Positions 1-8,741 of a stretch of DNA of 64,000 nucleotides are shown here, one piece after another. Within the stretch, counting starts at the first letter, position 1, and every line of letters begins with the position of its first letter. The stretch lies in assembly GCF_934754925.1 (NCBI RefSeq), contig NZ_CAKVJA010000010.1, positions 1 to 64,000 on the forward strand, given 5' to 3'. This DNA is from an uncultured Clostridium sp. GTDB lineage: Bacteria > Bacillota > Clostridia > Clostridiales > Clostridiaceae. Position numbers and translations under genes: made by a program. The notes beneath the pieces were generated by a model that had not been told where the DNA came from, did no database searches, and worked only from the letters and a program-made list of their open reading frames with translations.

Positions 1-236
1 TATGATACTATCTTTTTTGTTTCAGTCCCTGGCTTCATACCACAAATTAAAATTTCTCCACTTGTTGGAGTTAAAAGACCATTTGCCAACTTTATTAATG
101 TACTCTTTCCACTTCCATTCGGTCCAAGTAAACCTACTATACGGCCCCTATTTATAGTTAGGTCTATTCCATTTAAAGCAGTTTTTCTACCATAATTTTT
201 AACTAACCCCTTGCATTCCAATACTGAATTACCCAT
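1..236 (-). CDS. ABC transporter ATP-binding protein, N-terminal part (cut by window start)
   Basis: Only the first 78 codons lie in the window; the rest continues past position 1. The visible part begins MGNSVLECKGLVKNYGRK and contains a Walker A motif, GPNGSGKST, around residues 39-47, so this is the nucleotide-binding subunit of an ABC transporter. The start codon overlaps the stop of the upstream GntR gene by one base (TAATG), indicating translational coupling. GntR regulator followed by ATPase matches the YtrA-YtrB arrangement of cell-envelope-stress ABC systems in Firmicutes. The substrate cannot be told from this fragment. Confidence 0.9.
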   Translation of the reverse strand, partial: MGNSVLECKGLVKNYGRKTALNGIDLTINRGRIVGLLGPNGSGKSTLIKLANGLLTPTSGEILICGMKPGTETKKIVS

Positions 237-604
237 TATTCCATCTCCTTTATAACCTCTTTTAATGTAGTTAATAATCTATTTTTATCAAATCCTATCT
301 TTTGCATTTTTTCTAAAAATTCTTTGATTTCATCCTTTGCTAAGGTTGTTTGCGTGTCTTTAATAATATTGCAATCCTGCGTTATAAATCTTCCACTTGT
401 TCTTACACTATAAACTAACCCTCTCCTTTCTAATTCTGCTAAAGCCTTTTGCATGGTATTAGGATTCACTGTTGCTTCACTTGCTAAATCCCTTACTGAT
501 GGAAGCTTTTCACCTATTTTATACTCACCTGATACTATTTTTAATGTTATCTGCTCCACTAGCTGAGTATAAATAGGCCTGTTATCTTTAAATTCCCATG
601 TCAT
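236..604 (-). CDS. GntR family regulator, YtrA subfamily
   Basis: This 122-residue protein has an N-terminal GntR winged helix (residues about 8-75; PIYTQLVEQI, then KLPSVRDLASEATVNPNTMQKAL) and only a short helical tail, the size and shape of the YtrA subfamily. Such proteins repress their own operon, usually ABC transporters induced by cell-wall-active compounds. The gene is first in an operon with the ATPase at 1-236, coupled by TAATG. A perfect 13-bp inverted repeat lies just upstream of the start codon at 625-656 and is the obvious operator candidate. Family assignment is firm; the inducer is unknown. Confidence 0.9.
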   Translation of the reverse strand: MTWEFKDNRPIYTQLVEQITLKIVSGEYKIGEKLPSVRDLASEATVNPNTMQKALAELERRGLVYSVRTSGRFITQDCNIIKDTQTTLAKDEIKEFLEKMQKIGFDKNRLLTTLKEVIKEME

Positions 605-624
605 TATCTCAACTCCTTATTTTG

Positions 625-656
625 TATTATTGTATTACGTCCTTAATACAATAATA
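625..656. promoter_or_regulatory. Palindromic operator candidate of the YtrA-type regulator
   Basis: Two perfectly complementary 13-bp arms, TATTATTGTATTA at 625-637 and TAATACAATAATA at 644-656, are separated by 6 bp. The site lies 21 bp upstream of the GntR start codon, where autoregulatory YtrA operators are expected. Its role as a binding site is inferred. Confidence 0.65.
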
Positions 657-800
657 TAATTTGAGTTTATATTTGTTAACCATATTTTGGATGTTAAGTT
701 ATTTTTTATATATATTTCTTGTGCACCATTTATCAATATTAGATTAATTTTTAATATTTGAGCCACTATTCTATAATCATTTCTAATAATAAAAAAAGCC

Positions 801-842
801 TTCCCTGGGGTTAATCCAAATATTGGATTAACCCCGGAGGAA
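801..842 (-). repeat. Long palindrome, family copy 1 (terminator of the bacteriocin ABC operon)
   Basis: An inverted repeat with GGGGTTAATCCA/TGGATTAACCCC arms and a flanking TTCC/GGAA lies 8 bp beyond the stop of the ABC ATPase gene. Read on the minus strand it is followed by GCTTTTTTT, so it can act as an intrinsic terminator. It shares its arms and the adjoining GAAGACCCTTTTATTTACA with copy 2 at 7396-7438. Two more divergent copies are at 10751-10815 and 31094-31152. Confidence 0.8.
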
Positions 843-849
843 GACCCTT

Positions 850-1494
850 TTATTTACAATTCAACTCTTTTATATTTATTTCTCTATCACATATATCAGC
901 TACTACTTTATCATGCGTAACAATAACCACTGTTTTACCTTCATTATTTAATTCCTTCAATAATTTTAATATTATAGCTTTATTATCTTCATCTAAAGAC
1001 CCTGTAGGCTCATCAGCTAATATAATGTCATTTTTCTTTAACATTAACCTTGCTAAAGCAACTCTTTGTTGTTCTCCACCACTTAATTCAAATACTTTAT
1101 TATTTAACTTATCTAATAATCCTACCTTATCTAAAGCCTCTTCTTTTAACTTATTCTTATTTTTACCCTTAACATATTCTAAAGCAATATCTAAGTTTTT
1201 ACTTACTGTATAGTTATCTACTAAAGCATAATTTTGAAATAAATATCCTATATTATTTCTAAATAAATTTAATTTTATCTTTTCTTTATCATAAGGATTT
1301 TTATTACCACATATTAAAACTTCACCTGAATCAGGCTTATCTATTAATCCAATAATATTTAGCAGTGTACTTTTTCCGCTGCCACTAGCTCCTGTTATCG
1401 CTATCATTTCACCTTTCTTTATTGAAAAATCTAAATTCTTAAATAAATATTTATTACCATACTTTTTATCTATATTTTTTAATTGTATAATCAT
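850..1494 (-). CDS. ABC transporter ATP-binding protein of the bacteriocin locus
   Basis: A 214-residue ATPase with Walker A (GASGSGKST, residues about 36-44), the signature LSGGEQQRVALARLML and Walker B (IILADEPTGSLD), the layout of the MacB/LolD-like class that pairs with FtsX-type membrane proteins. It is the last gene of the minus-strand bacteriocin operon, 24 bp after the DUF1430-type membrane protein gene. In lactococcin-972 systems an ATPase of this kind and the DUF1430 protein are thought to form an export or immunity transporter. The long palindrome at 801-842 terminates the operon. Confidence 0.92.
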   Translation of the reverse strand: MIIQLKNIDKKYGNKYLFKNLDFSIKKGEMIAITGASGSGKSTLLNIIGLIDKPDSGEVLICGNKNPYDKEKIKLNLFRNNIGYLFQNYALVDNYTVSKNLDIALEYVKGKNKNKLKEEALDKVGLLDKLNNKVFELSGGEQQRVALARLMLKKNDIILADEPTGSLDEDNKAIILKLLKELNNEGKTVVIVTHDKVVADICDREINIKELNCK

Positions 1495-1518
1495 CTCAAT
1501 ATACCCCTAATTTATTGT

Positions 1519-3714
1519 TTACTTTATTTTTAAAACACTTAGTATCTCATTATTTTCTATTTTCTTTAATACTAAATACATAATTAATATCTCTAACAAA
1601 GCAAGTGGAGTTATTACTTTTAGAATCTCTATAAACGAGAACATCCCTAAAATATATCCTCCAATTAAAATGGCCAGCCAAGCGCCTACTATTAACAAAA
1701 TTAATTTATTATGTCTTTTTATATATGAATATCCATTTATCTTTCTTATAGCATTAATATATTTATTTCTTTGTATATAATTTATTATCATATATATTGT
1801 TAACAATATTTCTAAAAGTAAAGTTATTACCATGGAAATAATATATTCTTTAATTTCATTTTCAAGTTTAACTACATAAGAATCAACATTACTATATAAT
1901 GTATAGGCACTAAGTATGTCTTTTTCCATATTTAACTCTTTTATAGAATCATATATTTTTGAATAAGCATCACCTTCAACACTACCATTAACCTTAGCAA
2001 AAAAATGATTATTGCTTACATACTTAGAATAACTATCTCCACCAATATTTTCTGAATTTATTACAATATGAATAGCATCTTTAATACAGTTTTGATTTTT
2101 CTCTTCTAATAATGGATTATATAAAAATGATTCTTGTCCATTCTCAGTATATATAATTTCAACCTTTATTTCTGGATGCTCTACCTTTTCAATATTCATA
2201 TGCTCATTATAAAGATCTTCATTTATGAATCTCTTAAACTGATATACTTCTTTATATAAATTTAACAAATCAGCTTCATCTTCCTTATACTTTTCTGGAA
2301 CTAATATAATTAAATAGTCTCCATACTCATCCTCTATAGAAATTATATTACCATTTGTATCACGTATTGGATTTTTCCTTAAGTATTCTGCATTTACCTC
2401 TAATGCATTTCCATCAATGGGATCATATTCTTTTCTTTCATTTAATCTTTCTTCTTCATAAAATCTATTATATAAAATATAATCTGATGGACTAACAAGA
2501 AGTCCTCTCTTATTATTGTAATACTTAAAAAACTCCTTACACCTTAACCCTTGGTTGTAATCCCAAATAAATTCTTCTGAATCTCTATATTTGTTGGTAA
2601 TATTAACATACACGTATTCATTAGTACTTTTCCATTTTTCTAAATTCTTATTTTGGGAAATTAAATTGTTATAGTTACTGATTAAATTAATCATTATGGT
2701 CACTAACACAATAGAAAAAGTTACTTTTGTAATATAATTTAAACTTTGAATAAGTGTTATTGGCTTTTTATTATTTAGCATATTTTTTATTTTTATATTA
2801 TCTATATTTAATGACATTATCATTTCTACAACTATTAAAATTATTGAAAACACTAATAAAACAATGCTCAAATTCTTTAAATAATCCACTACATACTTGA
2901 ATTTATTATAGTAATATAAATAAAACATTACTATTAAACCAGAAGCAACTAATGTATAAAGATGCATTGTTAAAATCTCCTTAAATACATCCTTAAATAT
3001 TATTTTTCCATCTGAATGTCCCAACATTTTCTTTACAGCAAATTCCTTATATCTAAAAACTATATAATATATAAATGCTAGTACAATTGATATTAATAAT
3101 ATTGCTATTAGTATTAAATATTTTAACTCTATAATATTTAATATGTTATTTTTATCAATATTACTAGTTACTGTTTCATCAGCTAGTTCAAAATTTAATG
3201 TCTCTGTAAATTCCTGTTTTATATTCTCCAGTTCTTGTAAATCATCTGTTTGTATTAAATATTGCCCAATAATATTTTCATTTACTGCTTCACTTAAGCT
3301 TTTTATTCTAATATTTAAATTCCTATTGAATACACCAATTTCTTTATTTTCTGATGATAAGTATCTATTATTTAAAAACAAATTTTCAATAGAATTTTCG
3401 TATTTAATGTTAAATTTATCTCTTAATTTATTTTCATCTGCTAAAGTAGTATATATATCTACTACTATTTCATTTGAATCTGTAAGTTCATCATACACTA
3501 TTTTATAGATATTAATTCCCTTACTCTTACTTAATCTTTCTATTTGTCTTAATTTCTCTGATGTGCTAACATCATTTCCACCTTCATTTACCTTTATTAT
3601 TTTTACATCTTCAATATATATTGATTCTAGCTCTCTCACAGAAAATACTTGCAAATATACAAATGATATTAATAAATAACTAATAGTTAATAATGATATA
3701 ATTACCTTTTTCAT
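1519..3714 (-). CDS. Bacteriocin-associated integral membrane protein (DUF1430-like)
   Basis: This 731-residue protein has one N-terminal membrane segment (residues about 5-25), a large extracellular region, a cluster of membrane segments around residues 195-350, a second extracellular domain and a final set of three segments near the C-terminus. That is an FtsX/MacB-like topology. Size, topology and neighbours match the DUF1430 family of bacteriocin-associated membrane proteins in lactococcin-972-type loci. It probably forms the permease of the adjacent ATPase, for export or self-protection. The family call rests on overall pattern and context rather than on a catalytic motif. Confidence 0.8.
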   Translation of the reverse strand: MKKVIISLLTISYLLISFVYLQVFSVRELESIYIEDVKIIKVNEGGNDVSTSEKLRQIERLSKSKGINIYKIVYDELTDSNEIVVDIYTTLADENKLRDKFNIKYENSIENLFLNNRYLSSENKEIGVFNRNLNIRIKSLSEAVNENIIGQYLIQTDDLQELENIKQEFTETLNFELADETVTSNIDKNNILNIIELKYLILIAILLISIVLAFIYYIVFRYKEFAVKKMLGHSDGKIIFKDVFKEILTMHLYTLVASGLIVMFYLYYYNKFKYVVDYLKNLSIVLLVFSIILIVVEMIMSLNIDNIKIKNMLNNKKPITLIQSLNYITKVTFSIVLVTIMINLISNYNNLISQNKNLEKWKSTNEYVYVNITNKYRDSEEFIWDYNQGLRCKEFFKYYNNKRGLLVSPSDYILYNRFYEEERLNERKEYDPIDGNALEVNAEYLRKNPIRDTNGNIISIEDEYGDYLIILVPEKYKEDEADLLNLYKEVYQFKRFINEDLYNEHMNIEKVEHPEIKVEIIYTENGQESFLYNPLLEEKNQNCIKDAIHIVINSENIGGDSYSKYVSNNHFFAKVNGSVEGDAYSKIYDSIKELNMEKDILSAYTLYSNVDSYVVKLENEIKEYIISMVITLLLEILLTIYMIINYIQRNKYINAIRKINGYSYIKRHNKLILLIVGAWLAILIGGYILGMFSFIEILKVITPLALLEILIMYLVLKKIENNEILSVLKIK

Positions 3715-3737
3715 AAACTACGCTCTTCCCTTTACCC

Positions 3738-5900
3738 CTATTCTGATAAATAAATTTCTAAATTATTATTTATTTTTTTCAATGCCTCTTCTATATTTAT
3801 TTCACCTTCAATATATTCTATAATTTCATCTTTAATTTTATCTAAAATGATATTATTAACAGTAACTGCCTTATTTAATGAAGAAACATCATTTATTATA
3901 TTTTCAATATCTTGATCTTGTAATTTAATTGCTTCTAATACATCACCTTCACCATTTTCATCCATAGCAACAACTCCAGATTCATAATTCTTAATGCTAT
4001 TTAAAGTATGTTTAAATACATCTCTATTAACAGATAAATTACTAAATTCCGAGCTATAAAAACTTCCATTTAATAATGAATTAACAAATTCTTTAGCTAT
4101 ATCCTTATTTTTAGAATTTGAATTTATCCCTACAACATCTATAGCTTTAAAGTAGCTACCATTATCTCCATTCCACAATGTGTAATCACATTTATATTGT
4201 TCTTTAATTCCATTTATAAATAAAATATCTTTATAGTTTTTTATATTACTAATATTCATATTTGCATTTTTATTAACTAAATATAGTGAAAGAAAACTAT
4301 TACTATATTGTCTGTTATCTCTAATAATTTCTTCTTCACTCTCTGATAAATTACTAACTGTTAAATCATAAATATTCTTAAATTTGTTTAAAGCATCTTC
4401 TATAGCGTCAATATTTAAAGTTTTATCGTCTCTTAAAATATTAGTAGATATACTTTCATAAAAAGTATCAATAAGCTCTTCTGCTGAGGATATATTTAAT
4501 ATTATTTCTTCATTTTCTATATTCTCTTCGCACCTTGAAATTAATGAATTTAAGTCTTTTATGTTAGATACATTTTCTCCAATTATTATTGGCATATTAA
4601 ATGCTGTAGGAACAGCATATATAACATCGTCCTTTGCATATGCATTTACTATATTGCTAAATAAAATCTCATGATTATTAACTACTATCTCATTTATATT
4701 TTCCAAAAGTCCTTTTTCAATATAACTATCTATATTTAGGTAATCTAAAAATAAAATATCTGGCCCCTTACCTGCTAAAAGCTCTGTATTTAAAGTAGTT
4801 ATTGCATCATTTTCCGTTATCTCTTTATCTTCTGATATACCATATGTATATTTAAAATTTATTTCCGGATAATCATATTTAAAGTTCAAAACATAATTTC
4901 TAATGGTATCATTTTCATATAATGAATAAATAACAAATTCTTGCATATCATTATTTTCTAAACTTATTTTTTCTGTAGAATCTCCAAAAGTATATTTATA
5001 TATTTGTTCATTATCTTCGTTATCTCTTCCATAGGTCAATATAGTATTATCATCTATAACTACAAATTTATTTAATTCCATATCTGTATTGCTTAATTGA
5101 GTGTTATCTATATTAAAAAGTAATTCTACTTCATTATTATCGTATTTATATTTGTATACTCCTTCATTACTTTTAAAGTAAATATCATCTGAATCCTTAT
5201 TGGTGAAAAGAATATAGTTATTATAATCACTTATTTTATCAATAGATTTTATATGTTCTCCTGTTTCTATATCATAAATATCGATTTCCTCTTTATCACT
5301 ATCATCAATAATTAATTTATTATTAGATAATTCTATATTAGGTATAATAACCTCATTGTATTCTCGAATTAACTTATTACTATGTATATCATAATGTAAT
5401 ACTTTATCTTCAACTTCAGAGTACACTATTAAATCTTTATTATTTATATATGCTTGTCTAACTTCACTCTCCAAATCTAATTGGATTATTTCTTTAGTAT
5501 TAATATCAGCAAATAATATCCTTTCACTACTATTATCATTATCTAAATAATGAAAAATAATCTTTCCATCTGAATTTAAATCAGTAGATATAATTGTATT
5601 GGTACCTTTTATTATTGATCTTATAAATTCTGTATCTATCTCTTTCCATGAGTTAAAATCATTATCAACTTTAAAATATACTAAATCATCATTATTATTA
5701 CTTCCCAATATTATTAAACTTTCATCATCTTGTTTAACAATTTTAAATATCTTATTTATTTCATCTAAAATTCCGATTTTTTCTTCTGATAAAAAGATAT
5801 CTTGAATATCTTCTTTTTCTTTATTTGAACATCCTGTAATATTTAATAAAACTAATATACTTATAATAAAAAGATTAACTATATTTTTAAATTTTTTCAC
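3738..5900 (-). CDS. Lipoprotein with propeller-like N-terminal half and solute-binding-like C-terminal half
   Basis: The 720-residue product starts with a lipoprotein signal peptide (hydrophobic stretch, then LLNITGC with the lipobox Cys near residue 24). Residues about 40-330 are a run of short beta-strand repeats of the form ..DLVYFKVDND.., ..IIFHYLDND.., ..DIYFKSNEGVY.., suggesting a beta-propeller. Residues about 335-700 resemble an extracellular solute-binding protein of ABC family 1 (NFKYDYPEINFKY, then LLAGKGPDILFLD). It sits between the bacteriocin and its transporter genes, 23 bp from the next gene. An immunity or substrate-capture role is inference; I know no characterised protein with this composition. 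Confidence 0.65.
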   Translation of the reverse strand: MKKFKNIVNLFIISILVLLNITGCSNKEKEDIQDIFLSEEKIGILDEINKIFKIVKQDDESLIILGSNNNDDLVYFKVDNDFNSWKEIDTEFIRSIIKGTNTIISTDLNSDGKIIFHYLDNDNSSERILFADINTKEIIQLDLESEVRQAYINNKDLIVYSEVEDKVLHYDIHSNKLIREYNEVIIPNIELSNNKLIIDDSDKEEIDIYDIETGEHIKSIDKISDYNNYILFTNKDSDDIYFKSNEGVYKYKYDNNEVELLFNIDNTQLSNTDMELNKFVVIDDNTILTYGRDNEDNEQIYKYTFGDSTEKISLENNDMQEFVIYSLYENDTIRNYVLNFKYDYPEINFKYTYGISEDKEITENDAITTLNTELLAGKGPDILFLDYLNIDSYIEKGLLENINEIVVNNHEILFSNIVNAYAKDDVIYAVPTAFNMPIIIGENVSNIKDLNSLISRCEENIENEEIILNISSAEELIDTFYESISTNILRDDKTLNIDAIEDALNKFKNIYDLTVSNLSESEEEIIRDNRQYSNSFLSLYLVNKNANMNISNIKNYKDILFINGIKEQYKCDYTLWNGDNGSYFKAIDVVGINSNSKNKDIAKEFVNSLLNGSFYSSEFSNLSVNRDVFKHTLNSIKNYESGVVAMDENGEGDVLEAIKLQDQDIENIINDVSSLNKAVTVNNIILDKIKDEIIEYIEGEINIEEALKKINNNLEIYLSE

Positions 5901-5935
5901 ATAATTTTCCCCCTAAAATCAATACTTAAATTTAT

Positions 5936-5972
5936 TAAATTCCTACCTAAAATATTTCTAAGTAGGAATTTA
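5936..5972 (-). terminator. Hairpin between bacteriocin and lipoprotein genes
   Basis: Arms of about 12 bp (TAAATTCCTACC and its near-perfect complement) form a hairpin after the bacteriocin stop codon. There is no clear U-run, so it may be a partial terminator or mRNA stabiliser that lets bacteriocin mRNA exceed that of the downstream genes. Confidence 0.5.
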
Positions 5973-6000
5973 AAATTCTTATTATTGTAAATAAAGCACT

Positions 6001-6300
6001 TTATTTAGTATCATAGTAAGATTCATTTCCAGTAAGTGTTCTAGCCACACTTGCATAAGATGTATATCTTGCACTCGTCCAACTACTCTTTGCAAGCTTT
6101 CCTTTACCATTTATAGCACTCGACATATGAGTATTTTTAGCATGATAATAGTTTGAATAACACTCTGTGAATGTTACTCCATGATATAATGTACCTCCTC
6201 CAACATAGCTCTTAGCAGCCATTACTATTGATGAGTTTGATAATATAATTCCCCCTAAAACTAATGCTGTTAATGACTTTTTAATACTTTTAACTTTCAT
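6001..6300 (-). CDS. Lactococcin 972-family bacteriocin precursor
   Basis: A 99-residue secreted peptide with a Sec signal peptide (KKSLTALVLGGIILSNSSI, probable cleavage after VMAA near residue 29). The mature part, about 70 residues, is rich in Gly, Ser, Tyr and Thr. It shows the lactococcin-972 pattern: an N-terminal GG.LYHG motif, a YSNYYHAKNTHMSS block and a C-terminal aromatic motif, SYYDTK. Family members are unmodified bacteriocins that block septum formation through lipid II. The ribosome-binding site GGGGGG lies 9 bp before the ATG. It is the first gene of the operon ending at 850, with a LytTR regulator transcribed divergently. Confidence 0.88.
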   Translation of the reverse strand: MKVKSIKKSLTALVLGGIILSNSSIVMAAKSYVGGGTLYHGVTFTECYSNYYHAKNTHMSSAINGKGKLAKSSWTSARYTSYASVARTLTGNESYYDTK

Positions 6301-6662
6301 TATTTCGTCCCCCCGAACTTATTTTTTTGGATACCGATATCACACTTATATGTTAATCTATTTTATTACATTTTTACCATATTCATAATAAATTATTTGT
6401 TTTTTCTAATTTTTGCTCATGATTCCCTAAAAATATGCACTTTTTATTTAAACGCTTTCATTTTTTATTTATTTTCTATAAAAACCTATACTTTTTGATA
6501 AATATATTTAATATTTTTTGTGTTTATTTTTGTTTTTTTGTAACTTTTTACAAATTTTATCTGTTGTGTTATTTTTTTGATGTATTTCATTGAAGCACAT
6601 ATTGGAAATATGATAAAATACTCTTCGATAACGTTTACTATTTTATAAATAAGGAGATATAT
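6301..6662. promoter_or_regulatory. Divergent promoter region of bacteriocin operon and LytTR regulator
   Basis: This 362-bp region carries promoters for both directions. A CcpA-like cre match, TTTAAACGCTTTCA at 6447-6460, differs from the TGWNANCGNTNWCA consensus at one position, hinting at carbon control. I could not identify convincing LytTR direct repeats by eye. Confidence 0.45.
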
Positions 6663-7388
6663 ATGCTTAGAATTTATATTTGTGAAGATGAATATTATCA
6701 ACAACTTTATTTGGAAAAAATAATAAAAGATGCTATTTGTATTGAAAATTATCATATGGAAATTTCATTAATGACTAATGATCCTTATGAGTTATTAAAT
6801 GATATAAAAGATACAAAACATACTGGAATATACTTTCTAGATATACACTTAAAATCAGATATTAATGGAATTCAACTTGCAAAAAAGATACGAGATTATG
6901 ACCCTAGATGTTTTATAGTCTTCATAACGGCCGATAAAAATAAGAGTAATGAAATTTTCTTATATAAGGTTGAAGCTATGGATTATATCATTAAAACTGA
7001 TTTTATTAATTTACCGCTAAGAATAAGAGATTGTCTACATAGCGCATACACTAAATACACATCTAAAAATACCAAATTACAAAAAATATTTTCAGCAAAG
7101 GTAGAAGATAGTATAGTAAATGTTAATTATGATGATATATTATTCTTTGAAACTTCACCAACTATTCATAAAGTATTGCTTCATTATGATAATAAAGTAA
7201 TAGAATTCTATGGAAAAATGAAAGAATTAGAAAGAACTTTAGATAATAGATTTTGTAGATGTCACACTTCTTTTATCATAAATAAAGAAAAAATCAAAGA
7301 AATTAATATAAAAAACAGAATAGCTTATCTAGTTAATAATAAAAAGTGCCTTATTTCAACTCGTGGAATTAAATTACTTACTAAATAG
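6663..7388 (+). CDS. LytTR-family response regulator (AgrA/ComE type)
   Basis: A 241-residue regulator with an N-terminal receiver domain (acidic pair CEDE at residues 8-11, phosphoacceptor Asp in YFLDIHL around residue 60, Lys in the later VEAMDYIIK segment) and a C-terminal LytTR DNA-binding domain (residues about 140-238; DDILFFETSPTIHKVLLH, then RCHTSFIINKEKI). This class controls peptide production by quorum sensing. It is transcribed away from the bacteriocin operon and is its likely regulator. No histidine kinase or pheromone gene is in the window, so the partner must be elsewhere or the regulator is orphan. Confidence 0.9.
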   Translation: MLRIYICEDEYYQQLYLEKIIKDAICIENYHMEISLMTNDPYELLNDIKDTKHTGIYFLDIHLKSDINGIQLAKKIRDYDPRCFIVFITADKNKSNEIFLYKVEAMDYIIKTDFINLPLRIRDCLHSAYTKYTSKNTKLQKIFSAKVEDSIVNVNYDDILFFETSPTIHKVLLHYDNKVIEFYGKMKELERTLDNRFCRCHTSFIINKEKIKEINIKNRIAYLVNNKKCLISTRGIKLLTK

Positions 7389-7395
7389 AAAAATA

Positions 7396-7438
7396 TTCCT
7401 CTGGGGTTAATCCAATATTTGGATTAACCCCAGAGGAA
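7396..7438. repeat. Long palindrome, family copy 2 (bidirectional terminator)
   Basis: Perfect 19-bp arms (TTCCTCTGGGGTTAATCCA and its complement) around a 5-nt loop lie between the convergent response-regulator and M20-peptidase genes. Arms and the following GAAGACCCTTTTATTTACA match copy 1 at 801-842 in the same orientation, so the bacteriocin locus sits between two direct copies. Confidence 0.85.
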
Positions 7439-7455
7439 GACCCTTTTATTTACAT

Positions 7456-8589
7456 TTATTTTCTTAAACTTTCATTTCTAACTATTACATCATGACCTGT
7501 ATAAGCCATTGCTAAAGCAGCTATTAATAATCTATCGTGTGCTTTACTTGTTGTTGTAGCATTTGCCATTTCAATACTATGCCCTACCATTGGACAATCT
7601 GTTATTCCTATATATGGGTGTATAGTTGGTGCAACATGACTTACATTTCCTATGTCACTTGAACCACCAGTTGCCTTAGCTTCTTTTATATCTGTAATAC
7701 CTAATTCTCTTAAGTTGTTATTAAACATTTCTGATAATATTTCATTAGTATTTAAGTCGTCATAAGGTAATTCATATCTTTCCATTTCAAGTGTTGCTCC
7801 AGTCATTAAAGCTGCACCTTCTGCAATCTTTTTAACCTTTTCTACAACTTCAGTTACTCTTTCCTTAGTAGAGGCTCTAAAATAGAAATCTGCAATTGCT
7901 TCATCTGGAACTATATTAGCTGCAACTCCACCCTTAGTTATTATTCCATGCATTCTTACATCTGATGTTACATGTTGACGAAGTGCATCTATCCCATTAA
8001 ATAATTGAATAACACTATTTAAAGCATTTATTCCCTTTTCTGGACATGATGCTGCATGAGCAGTTTTTCCTTTATATATGAATCTTATTGGATATAATGC
8101 GCTACTTGATCCACTTGCTCTAGTTTCTCCATCTGGATGAACTATCATAGCTGCATCTAACTCATCAAACACACCAGCCTCTGCTAATATAACTTTTCCT
8201 CCATTAGTTTCTTCTGCTGGGGTACCATATACTATAACTTTTCCTCCGATTTCATCTAATACCTTACTTAAAGCAACACCTGCACCTGCAGACATAACCC
8301 CTATCATATTATGTCCACATCCATGGCCTATTTTAGGTAATGCATCATATTCACATAAATATCCTATAGTCATTCCAGGTTTTCCACTATCAAAAGTTGC
8401 TTTAAATGCAGTATCCATACCTGCTATTGGAGCTTCTACTTTAAAATCATGTTCTTTTAAAAATGTAGTTAATGCTTCAACAGCCTTATATTCTTCATTT
8501 CCTAATTCCGGGTTATTATATATGTAATCACTTATTTGTGATAATCTTTCTTTAATTAATTGACCTTCGTTATATATTTTAGTTTTCAT
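7456..8589 (-). CDS. M20-family amidohydrolase/peptidase (AbgA/AbgB-like)
   Basis: A 377-residue M20 metallohydrolase with the metal-site motifs CEYDALPKIGHGCGHN (residues about 79-94), the catalytic PAEETNGGK segment (about 124-132) and a dimerisation lid domain in the middle. Members hydrolyse N-acyl amino acids, aminoacyl conjugates or dipeptides in the cytoplasm. The gene follows the riboswitch-controlled YfcC-type permease at 8742-10184, so it may release lysine or a related amino acid from an imported conjugate; that substrate is inference. The ribosome-binding site GGGAGG is well placed before the ATG. Confidence 0.88.
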   Translation of the reverse strand: MKTKIYNEGQLIKERLSQISDYIYNNPELGNEEYKAVEALTTFLKEHDFKVEAPIAGMDTAFKATFDSGKPGMTIGYLCEYDALPKIGHGCGHNMIGVMSAGAGVALSKVLDEIGGKVIVYGTPAEETNGGKVILAEAGVFDELDAAMIVHPDGETRASGSSSALYPIRFIYKGKTAHAASCPEKGINALNSVIQLFNGIDALRQHVTSDVRMHGIITKGGVAANIVPDEAIADFYFRASTKERVTEVVEKVKKIAEGAALMTGATLEMERYELPYDDLNTNEILSEMFNNNLRELGITDIKEAKATGGSSDIGNVSHVAPTIHPYIGITDCPMVGHSIEMANATTTSKAHDRLLIAALAMAYTGHDVIVRNESLRK

Positions 8590-8620
8590 CTTTTATTCCT
8601 CCCATATTATCTAGATTTTT

Positions 8621-8711
8621 AGTTATATAAAAATATACTCGCTATCTATTATAGAAAACTATTGTCACCAACAATCTTCTATAACAGATATTGAGCATAT
8701 TTTTAACTACA
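8621..8711 (-). repeat. Long imperfect hairpin between permease and peptidase genes
   Basis: About 40-nt imperfect arms (AAAAATATACTCGCTATCTA to the left, with its near-complement ending GAGCATATTTTT to the right) fill most of the 152-bp gap between two genes of one transcript. No U-run follows. A role in RNA processing or partial termination is possible. Confidence 0.55.
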
Positions 8712-8741
8712 TATTTATTTATCTATACTTAATTTTAAATC

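Noticed and set aside
801..842. Retron or riboswitch structure
   Set aside because: There is no reverse transcriptase or conserved ligand-binding core. It is a simple long hairpin.
6486..6755. 89-codon minus-strand ORF overlapping the LytTR regulator start
   Set aside because: It is an AT-driven, Ile/Lys/Phe-rich frame across a promoter region and the start of a well-supported gene, with no ribosome-binding site.
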